The notes: a model not told the origin generated them from the letters alone. Positions 9,260-19,753 are shown, counted from the stretch's first letter. The stretch: 47,560 bases of DNA from Prochlorococcus sp. AG-436-C14 (GCA_003209755.1 QCPD01000013.1:1-47560); one strand, 5' to 3'. Made by a program: numbers and translations.

Positions 9260-10447
9260 TCATTTGCTTGCCTGTTTTAACAAAAAACCCCCTCCTAACA
9301 TAGACAAAAAAACAGGCGACCAAGCAGCAAAGAAAGGATTTATTATTCCTTTGACTCCTAGAGAGCTAAAACTAAAACTCAAAATATAATAGATAAGTAT
9401 CAAAATAATACTTAATCCAAAACTTTGACTTCTACCACCTCCTTTTTTTTGCATTACCCCAAAACTACAACCAATCAAAGCAAAAACTGAACAAGCGATT
9501 GGCAAAGTAAATTTTTCCTGAATTCTTACTTTCATTCTTCTTGCTTCTTTAATATTGCCGCTACTTTGATATAACTCCATAGCCGTATTCGCTTCGCCAA
9601 GATTCATATCATTTGCATCTTTTGGCAGTTGTGCAATATTTGTAAGTTCAGTACCTAATGGATATAAAAAGCTCAAGAATTTAGTTCTCGTATTACTGCC
9701 ATCAGGACTAAGTGTCAAAATATCTCCTTCAAAGAATTCCCAATTATTTTTGTCACTATTCCAAATTCCTTTTTTAGCCTTAAGCATTTGAGTAAAACCT
9801 AATCTTGAGAAATCAATAACTGTGACATCCAACATCTGTCCGTCAATAAATTTCCAGGCATAAAAAAGATGAGTAACTCCTCTTTTTTTATAACTTGAAT
9901 ATGGATCTATAATTTCTCCTTTCTTTGAAAAGATAATATCTTCTCCCTTTTCATTCGTAAAAGATTTACCTAAAGAATTAGCCAAGATGATTTCAGCATT
10001 TTTATTTGTGCTTGGAACAATATTATTATTAAAAATGAAGGTCATATACGTCATAAATATTGACAAGATTAATCCTGGTAAAATAAGTCTATAAATTGAT
10101 ATACCAATACTTTTTAATGCCTTAATTTCACTATTATCATTAAGACTTCCATAAGCCAACAAAGTTGAAAGTAACATTGCCATAGGGAAAGATATAACAA
10201 TAAAACTAGGTAGCTTTAGCAATAGAATCTGAATAGCTATAGAGAAAGGAAGTCCAATCTCAACTATTTTCCTTATAAGATCAAAAATAACTCCTACTGA
10301 AAGAGAAACGACGGTAAAAGCGGCTATTGAAAAAAATAAAGGTGGCAATAATTCAAAAAGTATCCATCTATCTAACAAAGGAATTATTTTCCAAACCCTT
10401 TCTACTAAATTATGAAATCTAGATAATAAGAATAAATTATTAGGCAT
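9260..10447 (-). CDS. LptF/LptG-family (YjgP/YjgQ) permease
   Basis: A 395-residue permease with about three N-terminal membrane segments (LLDRWILFELLPP..., IAIQILLLKLPSFIVI, MAMLLSTLLAYG), a periplasmic beta-rich domain (about 120-270) and three C-terminal segments. SFPMAMLLSTLLAYGSLNDNSEI is diagnostic of LptF/LptG. In proteobacteria LptF and LptG form a heterodimer with LptB2 that extracts LPS from the inner membrane. Only one permease gene sits here, so either it works as a homodimer or its partner is elsewhere. It starts 6 bp after the lptB-like stop, so the two form an operon. Confidence 0.9.
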   Translation of the reverse strand: MPNNLFLLSRFHNLVERVWKIIPLLDRWILFELLPPLFFSIAAFTVVSLSVGVIFDLIRKIVEIGLPFSIAIQILLLKLPSFIVISFPMAMLLSTLLAYGSLNDNSEIKALKSIGISIYRLILPGLILSIFMTYMTFIFNNNIVPSTNKNAEIILANSLGKSFTNEKGEDIIFSKKGEIIDPYSSYKKRGVTHLFYAWKFIDGQMLDVTVIDFSRLGFTQMLKAKKGIWNSDKNNWEFFEGDILTLSPDGSNTRTKFLSFLYPLGTELTNIAQLPKDANDMNLGEANTAMELYQSSGNIKEARRMKVRIQEKFTLPIACSVFALIGCSFGVMQKKGGGRSQSFGLSIILILIYYILSFSFSSLGVKGIINPFFAAWSPVFLSMLGGGFLLKQASK

Positions 10448-10453
10448 AGCTAA

Positions 10454-11179
10454 TTAATCAAATGAATTTCCAAGATAACTCTCTTTAACAACTTCATTTC
10501 TTTTGAGTTGACTTGAAGTTCCATTAGCAAGGATTTCGCCTTGATTAAGAATATAAGAGCGTTCGGTTATAGCCAATGTCGCTCTAACATTGTGATCAGT
10601 AATTAATATGCCTATATTCTTATTTTTTAACTTCATAATTAAATTTTGTAGATCATTAATAGCTATAGGGTCAACTCCTGCAAAAGGCTCGTCTAAAAGT
10701 AAAAATTTCGGACCTAAACGTCCCACAGCCAAAGCTCTCGCTACTTCACATCTGCGTCTTTCCCCTCCGGAAAGTTGATGACCAAAACGATCAAGGAAGG
10801 AAACCAAATTAAATTCCTCAATTAATTCCTCACGTTTTTTCCTAAATAAAGAAATTGATAAATTAGCCTGAGAAAGCGCAATATCCAAATTCTCAATAAC
10901 TGTAAGATTTCTAAAAACACTTGGCTCTTGAGGCAAATAACCTATTCCTAATTGAACTCTTTTTGTCATCGAAAAATTTTTTATGCTATTTCCCTCCAAG
11001 TAAATATTGCCTCTATTTGGCTTAATCAAGCCAACGATCATATTAAAAGTACTAGTTTTACCTGCACCATTTGGTCCCAAAAGGCCAACAACCTCCCCAG
11101 GTTTAACATTTAAATTAACGTTTTTAACAATGGTTTTACTGGATAAGTTTAAGTCCAAACTCTCAATAAGTAGAGTCAT
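10454..11179 (-). CDS. lptB: LptB-like ABC transporter ATP-binding protein
   Basis: The 241-residue ATPase has Walker A GPNGAGKT (35-42), the signature LSGGE (136-140), Walker B FLLLDEP with catalytic Glu (159-165) and the switch His in ITDHN (about 196). The GERRRCEVARALA signature and LLDEPFAGVDP are typical of LptB rather than of amino-acid transporter ATPases, and the adjacent LptF/G permease supports this. It should power lipopolysaccharide transport to the outer membrane. The start is ATG (MTLLIESLDL). Confidence 0.9.
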   Translation of the reverse strand: MTLLIESLDLNLSSKTIVKNVNLNVKPGEVVGLLGPNGAGKTSTFNMIVGLIKPNRGNIYLEGNSIKNFSMTKRVQLGIGYLPQEPSVFRNLTVIENLDIALSQANLSISLFRKKREELIEEFNLVSFLDRFGHQLSGGERRRCEVARALAVGRLGPKFLLLDEPFAGVDPIAINDLQNLIMKLKNKNIGILITDHNVRATLAITERSYILNQGEILANGTSSQLKRNEVVKESYLGNSFD

Positions 11180-11254
11180 TTCAATAAGACCTATCAGTGG
11201 GAAGCTTATACATAAGAATTCTCAGATAATAAACTATACCTCTCATATATAAGG

Positions 11255-12811
11255 TTATTCAACAATCCTCTCAACCCAATATAAGTAGAACATCTCTGAA
11301 TCATGAAAGGAGTTCTCAAATTTTGAATCAGCAATTACTTTAAATTTTTCAAAGTAAAGAGATTCTCCTGGCTCCAAATTCTTAATAGATGAGCGGTTAC
11401 TTAATAGTAGTAATAATTTATTTATATTAGGAAATTTATCTAAATAAACTTGGACTTCATCAAGTGTTTTAGTTCTGTCTAATATAATCCGATTAGCCCA
11501 CTGAGCATAAGTTCCAAATCCATTCAATTCAGGCAAGTAGAATTCTCTATCGAGATATCCAGATACTGTCGCCACTTCAACATCTCTAGTCGCAAATATT
11601 GGAGAATCCTCCCATCCTTTACTCTGTATATATTGAGCAGTTTCCTTTCCACTAGAATACGGTACGCGAAAATCATTAACGACCATATGGATCCCAACAA
11701 CCAAATGTATAGTTAAACAAATAGTAAGTAATTTAGGGAAATAAAATAAATTACCTTTAGTGAATAAATTTTGGTGATTAGGAACCGTAAGTTGCTGATC
11801 TTGCTTAGATAGTGCTAACCATAATGAGGAGATAATTAAGAGATAGTAATATCCATAATGTCTTGAACCATCGCCCAAAAATAAAAAATAGTTAAAAAGA
11901 AATAAAAATATAATACCGCTAAAAAAATAAATTAATGCTGGACGATAAAATTTAATATATGTAATTGTACTAACAAGCAAAATTAAAGTTATTAAAGAAC
12001 ATAAAACCAAATCAAAAAACCTACTTGAATTAGGAATAATAAGCATATATCCACCAAAGATCTGTCCAACTACTCTAAAGAAGTGGCGAATATCTATGAA
12101 GGAAGAAAGCAACTTAACTGAATCTCTTACTTGAAGAAGACTAAAAGCTCCAAAACACAATAATGTGGAGGAAATAGCGATACTAGAAGTTAAATCAAAA
12201 ATCCAATTTTTATTTCTTTTATAATTTTTTCTTTGATTAGGGTTGAAAAACCAATCCATGGCTAGAGTCATTCCGATAGCAAATGCTAAAGACCAAGACA
12301 AAGCTTGTGTATTAGCCAAAAGACCAATACATAAAGAAAATGGTATGTAAGTTTTTTCTTTTAAATGATAAATAGAACAAAAAGTAAATATTAGTAATTC
12401 TGCGATAACATAATGACGACACACAAAGAAATATTCCCAAAATGGAAAGTATCCAAAAGTAAACAGAGCTTTAGTAGTTACATTAAAAGGACTAAATCGC
12501 CAAAAAATTAAAATTGCAGAACTGCCTAAAAACCAATGCATCAGTTGCATGCTTATAGGTGTACCAGTAATATTTTTTGAAAAATAAATTAATAATGACC
12601 AGAGGACAGGATGTCCAGATGGTGCGTTATTATTCCATAAATCTATTAAGTTATCACTTTCCCAAGCAACCAGCCATCCTTGCATCTCATCTCTCCAAAG
12701 AGCATGATTAAATGCACCAAATAAACCTATAATTATAAATAAAATAGGTAAAAATATCTCATAAAATCTTCGATCAGGTAATTGTATTTGATTGATTCTT
12801 TTAAATTCCAT
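11255..12811 (-). CDS. Polytopic membrane protein, probable GT-C-fold glycosyltransferase
   Basis: A 518-residue protein with about ten hydrophobic helices. The first extracytoplasmic loop holds WRDEMQGWLVA (about residues 39-49), an acidic pair at the position where GT39/GT-C glycosyltransferases keep their catalytic Asp/Glu. The C-terminal ~130 residues are soluble (TRDVEVATVSGYLDREFYL). GT-C enzymes move sugars from polyprenyl-phosphate donors to lipids or proteins on the outer face of the membrane. The donor and acceptor here are unknown. It lies 75 bp upstream of lptB on the same strand, so a role in envelope glycan is plausible but is inference. Confidence 0.65.
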   Translation of the reverse strand: MEFKRINQIQLPDRRFYEIFLPILFIIIGLFGAFNHALWRDEMQGWLVAWESDNLIDLWNNNAPSGHPVLWSLLIYFSKNITGTPISMQLMHWFLGSSAILIFWRFSPFNVTTKALFTFGYFPFWEYFFVCRHYVIAELLIFTFCSIYHLKEKTYIPFSLCIGLLANTQALSWSLAFAIGMTLAMDWFFNPNQRKNYKRNKNWIFDLTSSIAISSTLLCFGAFSLLQVRDSVKLLSSFIDIRHFFRVVGQIFGGYMLIIPNSSRFFDLVLCSLITLILLVSTITYIKFYRPALIYFFSGIIFLFLFNYFLFLGDGSRHYGYYYLLIISSLWLALSKQDQQLTVPNHQNLFTKGNLFYFPKLLTICLTIHLVVGIHMVVNDFRVPYSSGKETAQYIQSKGWEDSPIFATRDVEVATVSGYLDREFYLPELNGFGTYAQWANRIILDRTKTLDEVQVYLDKFPNINKLLLLLSNRSSIKNLEPGESLYFEKFKVIADSKFENSFHDSEMFYLYWVERIVE

Positions 12812-12947
12812 TTTAATTTATGCAGAATGTTGATCTATATAATTTGGATTAATCAAAATTGAAGCAAAGCAAAAAATCATAACAAGAAAAATAATAAGAA
12901 ATCATCGCTCTTTCAATAGCAAAACTGTAAGAGACTTAACAAAATTT

Positions 12948-13328
12948 TCAAAGGAAACTGAGAACGGGCAAGCTGCAAGAAGATAAATCCTTACCAATTT
13001 GTAAAAATTCCAATCTCCTTGAAACGCAGGTAGAAAGTCCTTTAATATCTAATCCAAAATTAGCTAAATGAAATCTTTTTAATCTACCCAATGCTTCTCC
13101 GTAAAGTATTGTCGCCCCATTTAAATTTCTATTTTCTAGATGAACTTGTGCAACAGCCACTTGTAAGATGCCCTGTATCAACTGCCTTTCAGATCCTCCA
13201 GTCTCATGCCAAATCTCTTCAAAAACATCATGAGATTTATACCACTGACAAGAATTAAATAATTTCATTCCTATTTCAAAACGAGAATCATTAATAAATA
13301 AATCATCATGTTTATCTATAAGAGTCAT
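12948..13328 (-). CDS. DUF309 family protein
   Basis: A 126-residue helical protein carrying the DUF309 core: FNSCQWYKSHDVFEEIWHETGG (about 24-45, shown in parts elsewhere as YxxHDVxEExW) followed by QLIQGILQVAVAQVH. Function of the family is unknown; the conserved His, Asp and Glu residues suggest a helical bundle with a possible metal or ligand site. The ATG overlaps the typA stop by one base (TAATG), so its translation is probably coupled to typA. Whether it has any part in ribosome function is not known. Confidence 0.85.
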   Translation of the reverse strand: MTLIDKHDDLFINDSRFEIGMKLFNSCQWYKSHDVFEEIWHETGGSERQLIQGILQVAVAQVHLENRNLNGATILYGEALGRLKRFHLANFGLDIKGLSTCVSRRLEFLQIGKDLSSCSLPVLSFL

Positions 13329-15130
13329 TATTTTTTCAAATTTTTCTTTGCATTAATTTTTCTCAGCCTTATTGATTCAGGAGTAACTTCTAACATCTCC
13401 CCTGGCCCAATATATTCAAGAGCTCTTTCTAATGTCATTTCAATAGGGGATTGCAATTGATCTAACTCATCCGCACCAGCTGATCGCATGTTGGTAAGTT
13501 GTTTAGCCTTGCAAATATTTAATTCAAGATCTTGTGGGCGATTATTCTCTCCAATAATCATTCCTTTATATACTTTGGCTCCAGGAGTAATAAAAAATTG
13601 TCCACGATCTTCTGCATTTTTTAAGGAATAGAAAGTAGCTACTCCCTCTTCAAATGAGATAAGGACTCCATTTCTCCTTTGTTCAAAATCTCCTACGGAT
13701 GGCCTGTATTCAAAAAACGAATGACTCATAATCCCTTCACCTCTTGTTGCACGAATAAACTCACCCCTAAATCCAATTAAGCCTCTTGATGGAATAACAA
13801 ATTCAAGTTGAGTTCGATGATCAGTACCCGTTTCCATATTTTGCATTTCACCCTTTCTTATCCCAAGGCTTTCAATACAAGCCCCAATAGAAGCTTCAGG
13901 GACATCAAGGACTAGGGTCTCAACCGGTTCGCATTTAATTTCATCAATAGTCCTAAAAATTACTTGTGGTTGAGAAACTTGAAATTCATACCCCTCTCTT
14001 CGCATTGTCTCTATAAGAATTCCTAAATGTAACTCTCCTCTTCCGCTAACAGAAAAACGATCAGGTGAATCTGTATCCTCGACTCTTAATGCAACATTTG
14101 TAAGAAGTTCTTTGTTTAAACGATCCTTCAACTGACGACTGGTTACAAATTTCCCCTCTTTCCCTGCAAATGGAGAATCATTTACAACAAAGGTCATCTG
14201 CAATGTTGGCTCATCTACCTTTATTAGAGGTAAAGGCTTCGGTTCATCAGGACAGGCTACGGTTTCTCCAATAGAAACATCTTCAAATCCAGCCAAGGCA
14301 ACTATATCTCCAGCATTTGCTTCATCAATTTCAATTCTTTTTAATCCCTTAAATCCTAATAGTTTATTAATCCTTCCTTTTTTCAAACTCCCATCTTCCT
14401 TTATCAAACAAGTTCTTTGACCATTTTTAATCACACCATTATGCACTCTTCCAATGATTATCGTTCCTAAAAAATCTGAGTAATCAAGAGTGGTGACTTG
14501 TAATTGCAAAGGCTTATTCTGATCGCCTACAGGGGGAGGAACTTGCCTAATAATTGCATCAAATAAAGGTTTCATATTATCACTTTCACTTTTAACTTCA
14601 GTCTTTGCGAAACCACCTAGTCCACTGCCAAATAAATAAGGAAAATCACATTGATCATCATCAGCTCCTAACTCCAAAAAAAGATCTAAAACTTTGTCTA
14701 CCGCAGTTTCAGGTTCTACTCTTGCACGATCAATTTTATTAACAAACACAATAGGTCTTAAACCCTGCTCTAAAGCTTTTTTAAGAACGAAACGAGTTTG
14801 TGGCATTGGTCCCTCGTTGGCATCAACAACAAGAAGACAGCCATCTACCATACCCAAAACCCTCTCAACTTCCCCTCCAAAATCAGCGTGACCTGGAGTA
14901 TCAACAATATTTATACGTGTGTCGTTATATGTAACAGCTGTGTTTTTCGAAAGAATTGTTATACCTCTTTCACGTTCCAAATCATTTGAATCCATAGCAC
15001 AAGTTGGGACTTCCTCGTTATCTCGAAAAGTCCCAGATTGATTTAAAAGGGCATCAACCAAAGTTGTCTTACCATGATCGACGTGAGCAATTATTGCGAT
15101 ATTCCTAATGGCCTGTATATCAAAACTCAT
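13328..15130 (-). CDS. typA: Ribosome-binding GTPase TypA/BipA
   Basis: Translational GTPase that binds 70S ribosomes and helps 50S assembly and stress adaptation. The 600-residue length is normal. GTPase motifs are AHVDHGKTT (G1, 15-23), RERGIT (G2), DTPGH (G3, 77-81) and NKID (G4, 131-134). They are followed by EF-Tu-like domain II, EF-G-like domains III and V ([19 protein letters not shown]) and the TypA-specific C-terminal domain ([22 protein letters not shown]). The start is ATG at 15130. The downstream DUF309 gene overlaps its stop. Confidence 0.97.
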   Translation of the reverse strand: MSFDIQAIRNIAIIAHVDHGKTTLVDALLNQSGTFRDNEEVPTCAMDSNDLERERGITILSKNTAVTYNDTRINIVDTPGHADFGGEVERVLGMVDGCLLVVDANEGPMPQTRFVLKKALEQGLRPIVFVNKIDRARVEPETAVDKVLDLFLELGADDDQCDFPYLFGSGLGGFAKTEVKSESDNMKPLFDAIIRQVPPPVGDQNKPLQLQVTTLDYSDFLGTIIIGRVHNGVIKNGQRTCLIKEDGSLKKGRINKLLGFKGLKRIEIDEANAGDIVALAGFEDVSIGETVACPDEPKPLPLIKVDEPTLQMTFVVNDSPFAGKEGKFVTSRQLKDRLNKELLTNVALRVEDTDSPDRFSVSGRGELHLGILIETMRREGYEFQVSQPQVIFRTIDEIKCEPVETLVLDVPEASIGACIESLGIRKGEMQNMETGTDHRTQLEFVIPSRGLIGFRGEFIRATRGEGIMSHSFFEYRPSVGDFEQRRNGVLISFEEGVATFYSLKNAEDRGQFFITPGAKVYKGMIIGENNRPQDLELNICKAKQLTNMRSAGADELDQLQSPIEMTLERALEYIGPGEMLEVTPESIRLRKINAKKNLKK

Positions 15131-15262
15131 AATTTAAAAAAATTAAAATTTCTTTGTTTAATAGAAAGCTAAAGAATATCTCACCATGACTTCATTTAGC
15201 TGTTTTAAATGCGAATTAAAATATCGAATAAAAAATTGGAAATAAAAAAAATTAAGTTGCAA

Positions 15263-15973
15263 TTATTTGAATTTTGTAATTTTATTGGCAGCTTCAAATT
15301 TCCTCAAAGCATTAACAGTCCCTTCAAATCTCCAATGCCAAGGCTCATAAGTTACTCCTTGTTTGTTATTGGGTGGAAAAGAAAGAACGAAATGATATCT
15401 AGGGGCAAACCTCTTCATCCATTTAAAAGCAGGCGTTTGTTCAAATTCAACCTCAAAATGAGTATCTGGATAATTCCCATCACCAACATCGATTGCATAT
15501 CCCGTGCTGTGTTCAGAATAGCCAGGTGGAGCTGAAACCATAGAACGCTCAACAGCAGTTTGATTTCTAATAGATTTATTTTCATAAAAAATATCTCTTT
15601 GCAAATCAATTGATCTATAACCACTTAATAGTTGTAAAGAAATCCCTCTTTGGGCCGCCATAAATTGCATTTCCTTAAAATTTTCATAAATTTCTTTATG
15701 AACGTAAATACCTGGAGAGAAAAGAATTAACTCATTTTTTGAAGCCTCAGGGTAAGGAAGATGGCCTAACAAACTTTTATTTTGATTTATCTCAGTGGAC
15801 TTAATCGAATCATCTAAAGATTTTGTTTGGCGAAATAATGATTTATCAATTAAAAACGTTAACGATATGCCAAGTCCAAAGAATAGAAGTCCTAAACGCA
15901 AAAAAGACTTGGCAGTAAGGGTTTTTATGGATTTTATCCTTTTGGCCAAAGGGATGTCATCTTGGTAATTCAT
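15263..15973 (-). CDS. Membrane-anchored D-alanyl-D-alanine carboxypeptidase, VanY type
   Basis: A 236-residue peptidase with an N-terminal membrane anchor (about residues 24-43) followed by an M15B/VanY catalytic domain. GYRSIDLQRDIF (118-129) is the substrate Arg region. Zinc ligands are His155 and Asp162 in EHSTGYAID and His213 in EPWHWR, with Glu210 as the catalytic base. VanY enzymes remove the terminal D-Ala from peptidoglycan pentapeptides outside the cytoplasmic membrane. All catalytic residues are present. It lies upstream of typA on the same strand with a 132-bp gap and is divergent from chlP. Confidence 0.9.
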   Translation of the reverse strand: MNYQDDIPLAKRIKSIKTLTAKSFLRLGLLFFGLGISLTFLIDKSLFRQTKSLDDSIKSTEINQNKSLLGHLPYPEASKNELILFSPGIYVHKEIYENFKEMQFMAAQRGISLQLLSGYRSIDLQRDIFYENKSIRNQTAVERSMVSAPPGYSEHSTGYAIDVGDGNYPDTHFEVEFEQTPAFKWMKRFAPRYHFVLSFPPNNKQGVTYEPWHWRFEGTVNALRKFEAANKITKFK

Positions 15974-16110
15974 ACGATCTACTTATGGTCACAACAATTG
16001 GAATTCACAAAAATGATGTTTCGATAGTAACGAGTATCTCCAATCTTTATACTTTCTATGAGATAACGATGTAAGTTTTATATATAGAGAACTAAATTTT
16101 TCATCCAAAG

Positions 16111-17445
16111 ATGTTAAGAGTTGCTGTTATTGGTGGTGGTCCAAGTGGATCATGCGCTGCAGAAATTTTGGCTAAAGCGGGAATTAAAACTTGGATTTTC
16201 GAGAGAAAGCTTGATAATGCAAAACCATGTGGAGGAGCGATTCCATTGTGTATGGTTTCTGAATTTGATCTTCCTGAATCAATTATTGATAGGAAAGTAA
16301 GGAATATGAAAATGATATCTCCATCAAATAGAGAAGTAGATATTATTTTGGATGATATTTATCCAGGAAGCGACAAGGAATATATAGGAATGTTGAGGAG
16401 GGAAGTAATGGATTCATTTATGAGAAATCGAGCTGCAGAACTTGGCGCAACATTAGTAAATGGATTGGTATCTAAAATAGAAACTGGTAGTAACAAACAA
16501 GGTCCATATACTCTTCATTACACAGAAATCCTGAGCGACCAATCTGAAGAAAAAGGTAAGCAACTTGAGGTGGATTTAATTGTTGGGGCAGATGGTGCTA
16601 CTAGCAGAGTTGCAAAAGCAATGGATGCTGGTGATTACAACTATGCAGTAGCAATTCAAGAAAGAATAAAACTTCCTAAAGAAGAAATGAAGTATTACGA
16701 AGACAGAGCCGAAATGTATGTAGGCACAGATGTATCACCTGATTTCTATGGTTGGGTCTTTCCAAAATACGACCACGTTGCAGCGGGAACAGGAACAATG
16801 AAACAAAATGGTGGTTTAATAAAAAGCCTCCAAATTGGTGTCAGAGAGAGAGCAAAGAAGAGACTAGTAAATGGAGAAGTCATCAAAGTAGAAGCTCATC
16901 CAATTCCTGAGCATCCCAGGCCAAGAAGAGTTGTTGGAAGAATGGCTCTAGTTGGAGATGCCGCGGGTTATGTAACCAAAAGTTCCGGAGAAGGAATTTA
17001 TTTTGCTGCCAAAAGCGGAAGGATGTGTGCCGAGCAAATTGTTGAATCAAGTCAAAATGGGAAAATAATACCCACAGAGAATGATCTCAAAAAATATTTA
17101 AAGAAATGGGACAAAAAGTATGGGACCACATATACAGTCCTAGATATTCTCCAAAGAATTTTCTATACCAGTGATGGTGCAAGAGAGGCTTTTGTCGAGA
17201 TGTGTGGTGACATGGATGTTCAAAGACTTACATTTGATAGCTATCTATATAAAACTGTGGTGGCAATGAAGCCGCTTCAACAATTAAAACTTACCCTATT
17301 AACAATTGGTTCTGTTTTAAGAGGGAAGGCACTAGCACCTAGTACATACAAGCCAGTACCAAGTGCAGTAAGAGATGATAAAGAGGTTAATAAAATGTTA
17401 GCAGTAAGTTCAATTAAAGGGGGTATAAAAACAAGTAAAAAATAA
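16111..17445 (+). CDS. chlP: Geranylgeranyl diphosphate / geranylgeranyl-chlorophyll reductase
   Basis: Reduces three double bonds of the geranylgeranyl chain to phytyl, supplying phytol for (divinyl-)chlorophyll and tocopherol. The 444-residue flavoprotein begins with the FAD dinucleotide fold VIGGGPSGSCAAEIL (7-21). It also carries KPCGGAIP (a family motif), GADGATSRVAKA (second FAD motif) and ALVGDAAGYVTKSSGEGI (third FAD motif). Length and motifs match cyanobacterial ChlP. The start is ATG. It converges on glyS, whose last codons contain a hairpin that may end transcription. Confidence 0.96.
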   Translation: MLRVAVIGGGPSGSCAAEILAKAGIKTWIFERKLDNAKPCGGAIPLCMVSEFDLPESIIDRKVRNMKMISPSNREVDIILDDIYPGSDKEYIGMLRREVMDSFMRNRAAELGATLVNGLVSKIETGSNKQGPYTLHYTEILSDQSEEKGKQLEVDLIVGADGATSRVAKAMDAGDYNYAVAIQERIKLPKEEMKYYEDRAEMYVGTDVSPDFYGWVFPKYDHVAAGTGTMKQNGGLIKSLQIGVRERAKKRLVNGEVIKVEAHPIPEHPRPRRVVGRMALVGDAAGYVTKSSGEGIYFAAKSGRMCAEQIVESSQNGKIIPTENDLKKYLKKWDKKYGTTYTVLDILQRIFYTSDGAREAFVEMCGDMDVQRLTFDSYLYKTVVAMKPLQQLKLTLLTIGSVLRGKALAPSTYKPVPSAVRDDKEVNKMLAVSSIKGGIKTSKK

Positions 17446-17464
17446 TAGAAAATCAACTAAATAA

Positions 17465-19627
17465 TTAATTAAGCTTGCTGAAATCGGCAAGCTTCAAAGA
17501 CTGATTCCTTAGGATTGTAAGTAAATTTAGTCTGTTATTTCTTAGATTAATATCATCCGTCATAACCATTACACTTCCTTCTCCATCAAAAAAGTTGGCT
17601 AGGGTTTCAGCGCTTGAGGCTAGACCATCAGCTAACAATTTATATTTAGCACGCTCACCACTTACAGCTAGAGGTTTTAATTTCTCCAAAACATTAAACA
17701 TTTCGTTTTCACAATCCTTCTCAAATAGTGATTTATCTACAAAAGCTGAAGGGTCTATCACATCTTTGGGAATAGAACTTTTAGCTGCCAACTTAGAGGC
17801 TCGAGTCACTACAGCTTGCAACAAATTAAGTGTATTATTTTTCCTCATTTCCATTAATAATGAAGTGCGAAAATAAACGTCAGTTGGATCATCTAATAAT
17901 TTTGATGTTGAATATGTATCTCCTGCAATTGCCTGAATAATATCAAAGTCGATATCTTTCTCTTCCAACAAACTAATTATTCTTTGACGAAAGAATTCCA
18001 TTATCTCGCTTGAAAGACTAGTGATTTCAAAAGGGAGAGTAGGGAAAATTTGCTGCCAAAAAATAAGTGAATCATTTTGTATTTCATTGATATTTAATTG
18101 CCAATCTTTATTCCATAAAATCAACAATATTCCATTAGCAGCCCTTCTCAAGGCATATGGATCAGATGAGCTAGAGGGCCTTTCGCCCTTAGCAAAGATA
18201 CTAAAAAGCAATTCAAAACGTTCAGCTAATGAAACCGCATTGCCCAGGTCGTTTGATGGAAGAAAGTCTGAAGTTCCTTTAGGTTTGTAATGTTCCAAAA
18301 CACCAAGGCATACATCTCTAGCTTCACCTTCATGAAGTAAGTATTTAGATCCAATAGTTCCTTGTAATTCGGGAAACTCGCCAACCATGTTGCTAACTAA
18401 ATCATGTTTAGAAAAATGTGCAACTTTCAAAGATTTCTCAATATCTTCTTGATCAAATTTAAGTTTTGTTGTAACTAATTTAGTAAGCCATTCAATCCGA
18501 TTAACACGCTCATATAAGGAACCTAATCCGTCAACAAAAGTTACATCTTTTAATTGATTAATACGAGAAGAGCTGCTGATTAATAAATCTGACTTTATAA
18601 AAAATGAAGCATCAGAAAACCTTGCCTTTAATACTTTTTCATTACCTAAAATAATATTTTCTTTTGCTGAAGATAATCCATTACTAATACACAAAAAACT
18701 AGGAAGTAAAATATTTCTTGAGTCGAGTGATAATGGATCAAACTCAACATTTACTTTGTATAAAGGTATGTACCTTTGATGAACCTTCATCACTGTGGAC
18801 AAAACCTCAGGGGGTAAATCGAGGAAAGATTCATCAAAACTTCCAGTCACAAGTAAAGGAGACTCAACTAAATCAGTCAGCTCATTTAAAAGGGGTTCAC
18901 TAAGATCAGGCTTAACTTTTTTATTTTTTTCATGATTAATAACTGAATTTTTAATATTTGAAAGACGACTATTCCTGTCAACTATTACTCCAACATCCTG
19001 CAATTGATCTAAATAAGTTTTTGCATTTTTTATTTCTAGTGTTGTCCCATGCAACCTATGTGGCCTTGAGATATTTCCAATTTGAATTTCCGGATCACAC
19101 CCTGAAATTCTAAAAGGTAAAACTTCTGAATCAATCAAAGAAACAATCCAACGGATAGGTCTCGAAAAGCGAAAATCACCTTTCCCCCATCTCATAAACC
19201 TTCTACCTTGAATTTTGCTGATCCATCCAGGTAAATAGTCAGCTAACAAACTCCCCACGGGCTTGCCTTTCTCGATTAATTTAGCGAAAACGAATGAACC
19301 CTTTGGCGTTTCACGAACCTCTAATTTTTCAGGAGAAATCTCATATCTTCTAGCAAAACCAATTGCTGCTTTTGTAGGTTCTCCATCATGAAAAGCTTGA
19401 GAAACAGGAGGACCTTTTCTTTCTAAAATATTATCTTCTGAAAAAGGCGAAATCCCTTCAATTCTTAATGCAATTCTTCTAGGAGTAGTAGTAACTCTTA
19501 TTTCACTAAATTTTATTTGAGAAGAATTCAAGTCATTATTTACATTTAACTCAAGCTGGGAAATAACGGATTCAGCCAAATCAGCTGGTAGTTCCTCAGT
19601 GCCGATTTCTAAAAGGTAAGTAGACAA
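17465..19627 (-). CDS. glyS: Glycyl-tRNA synthetase beta subunit
   Basis: Beta chain of the alpha2beta2 bacterial glycyl-tRNA synthetase; the alpha chain (glyQ) is not in this window. The 720-residue protein starts with YLLEIGTEELPADLAE and contains TPRRIALRIEGI, RFMRWGKGDFRFSRPIRWIVSL (shown by its parts) and KARFSDASFF, all family signatures. The C-terminal ~100 residues form the anticodon-binding-like DALR domain. The start is TTG (MSTYLLEIG), with no ATG nearby. Its last nine codons contain an 8-bp perfect inverted repeat. Confidence 0.96.
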   Translation of the reverse strand: MSTYLLEIGTEELPADLAESVISQLELNVNNDLNSSQIKFSEIRVTTTPRRIALRIEGISPFSEDNILERKGPPVSQAFHDGEPTKAAIGFARRYEISPEKLEVRETPKGSFVFAKLIEKGKPVGSLLADYLPGWISKIQGRRFMRWGKGDFRFSRPIRWIVSLIDSEVLPFRISGCDPEIQIGNISRPHRLHGTTLEIKNAKTYLDQLQDVGVIVDRNSRLSNIKNSVINHEKNKKVKPDLSEPLLNELTDLVESPLLVTGSFDESFLDLPPEVLSTVMKVHQRYIPLYKVNVEFDPLSLDSRNILLPSFLCISNGLSSAKENIILGNEKVLKARFSDASFFIKSDLLISSSSRINQLKDVTFVDGLGSLYERVNRIEWLTKLVTTKLKFDQEDIEKSLKVAHFSKHDLVSNMVGEFPELQGTIGSKYLLHEGEARDVCLGVLEHYKPKGTSDFLPSNDLGNAVSLAERFELLFSIFAKGERPSSSSDPYALRRAANGILLILWNKDWQLNINEIQNDSLIFWQQIFPTLPFEITSLSSEIMEFFRQRIISLLEEKDIDFDIIQAIAGDTYSTSKLLDDPTDVYFRTSLLMEMRKNNTLNLLQAVVTRASKLAAKSSIPKDVIDPSAFVDKSLFEKDCENEMFNVLEKLKPLAVSGERAKYKLLADGLASSAETLANFFDGEGSVMVMTDDINLRNNRLNLLTILRNQSLKLADFSKLN
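17471..17494 (-). terminator. Possible weak terminator hairpin inside the glyS 3' end
   Basis: AAGCTTGC (17471-17478) and GCAAGCTT (17487-17494) pair perfectly around an 8-nt loop. In the minus-strand transcript the hairpin is formed by the last codons of glyS and is followed by an AU-rich tail (AAUUAAUUAUUUA). There is no continuous U-run, so termination strength is doubtful. It sits in the 19-bp gap and overlap zone between the convergent chlP and glyS stops. Confidence 0.4.
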
Positions 19628-19753
19628 AAAAATTTCCTTATATTCACAACAAGATTAGATCTAAATTTGAATTAGTTCTACATTCTGTGTCCTAGAAAAA
19701 ATTTAATCTTCAATGAATGGGGTTTTGCTCACCCATAGCTTTATTTGAACAAT

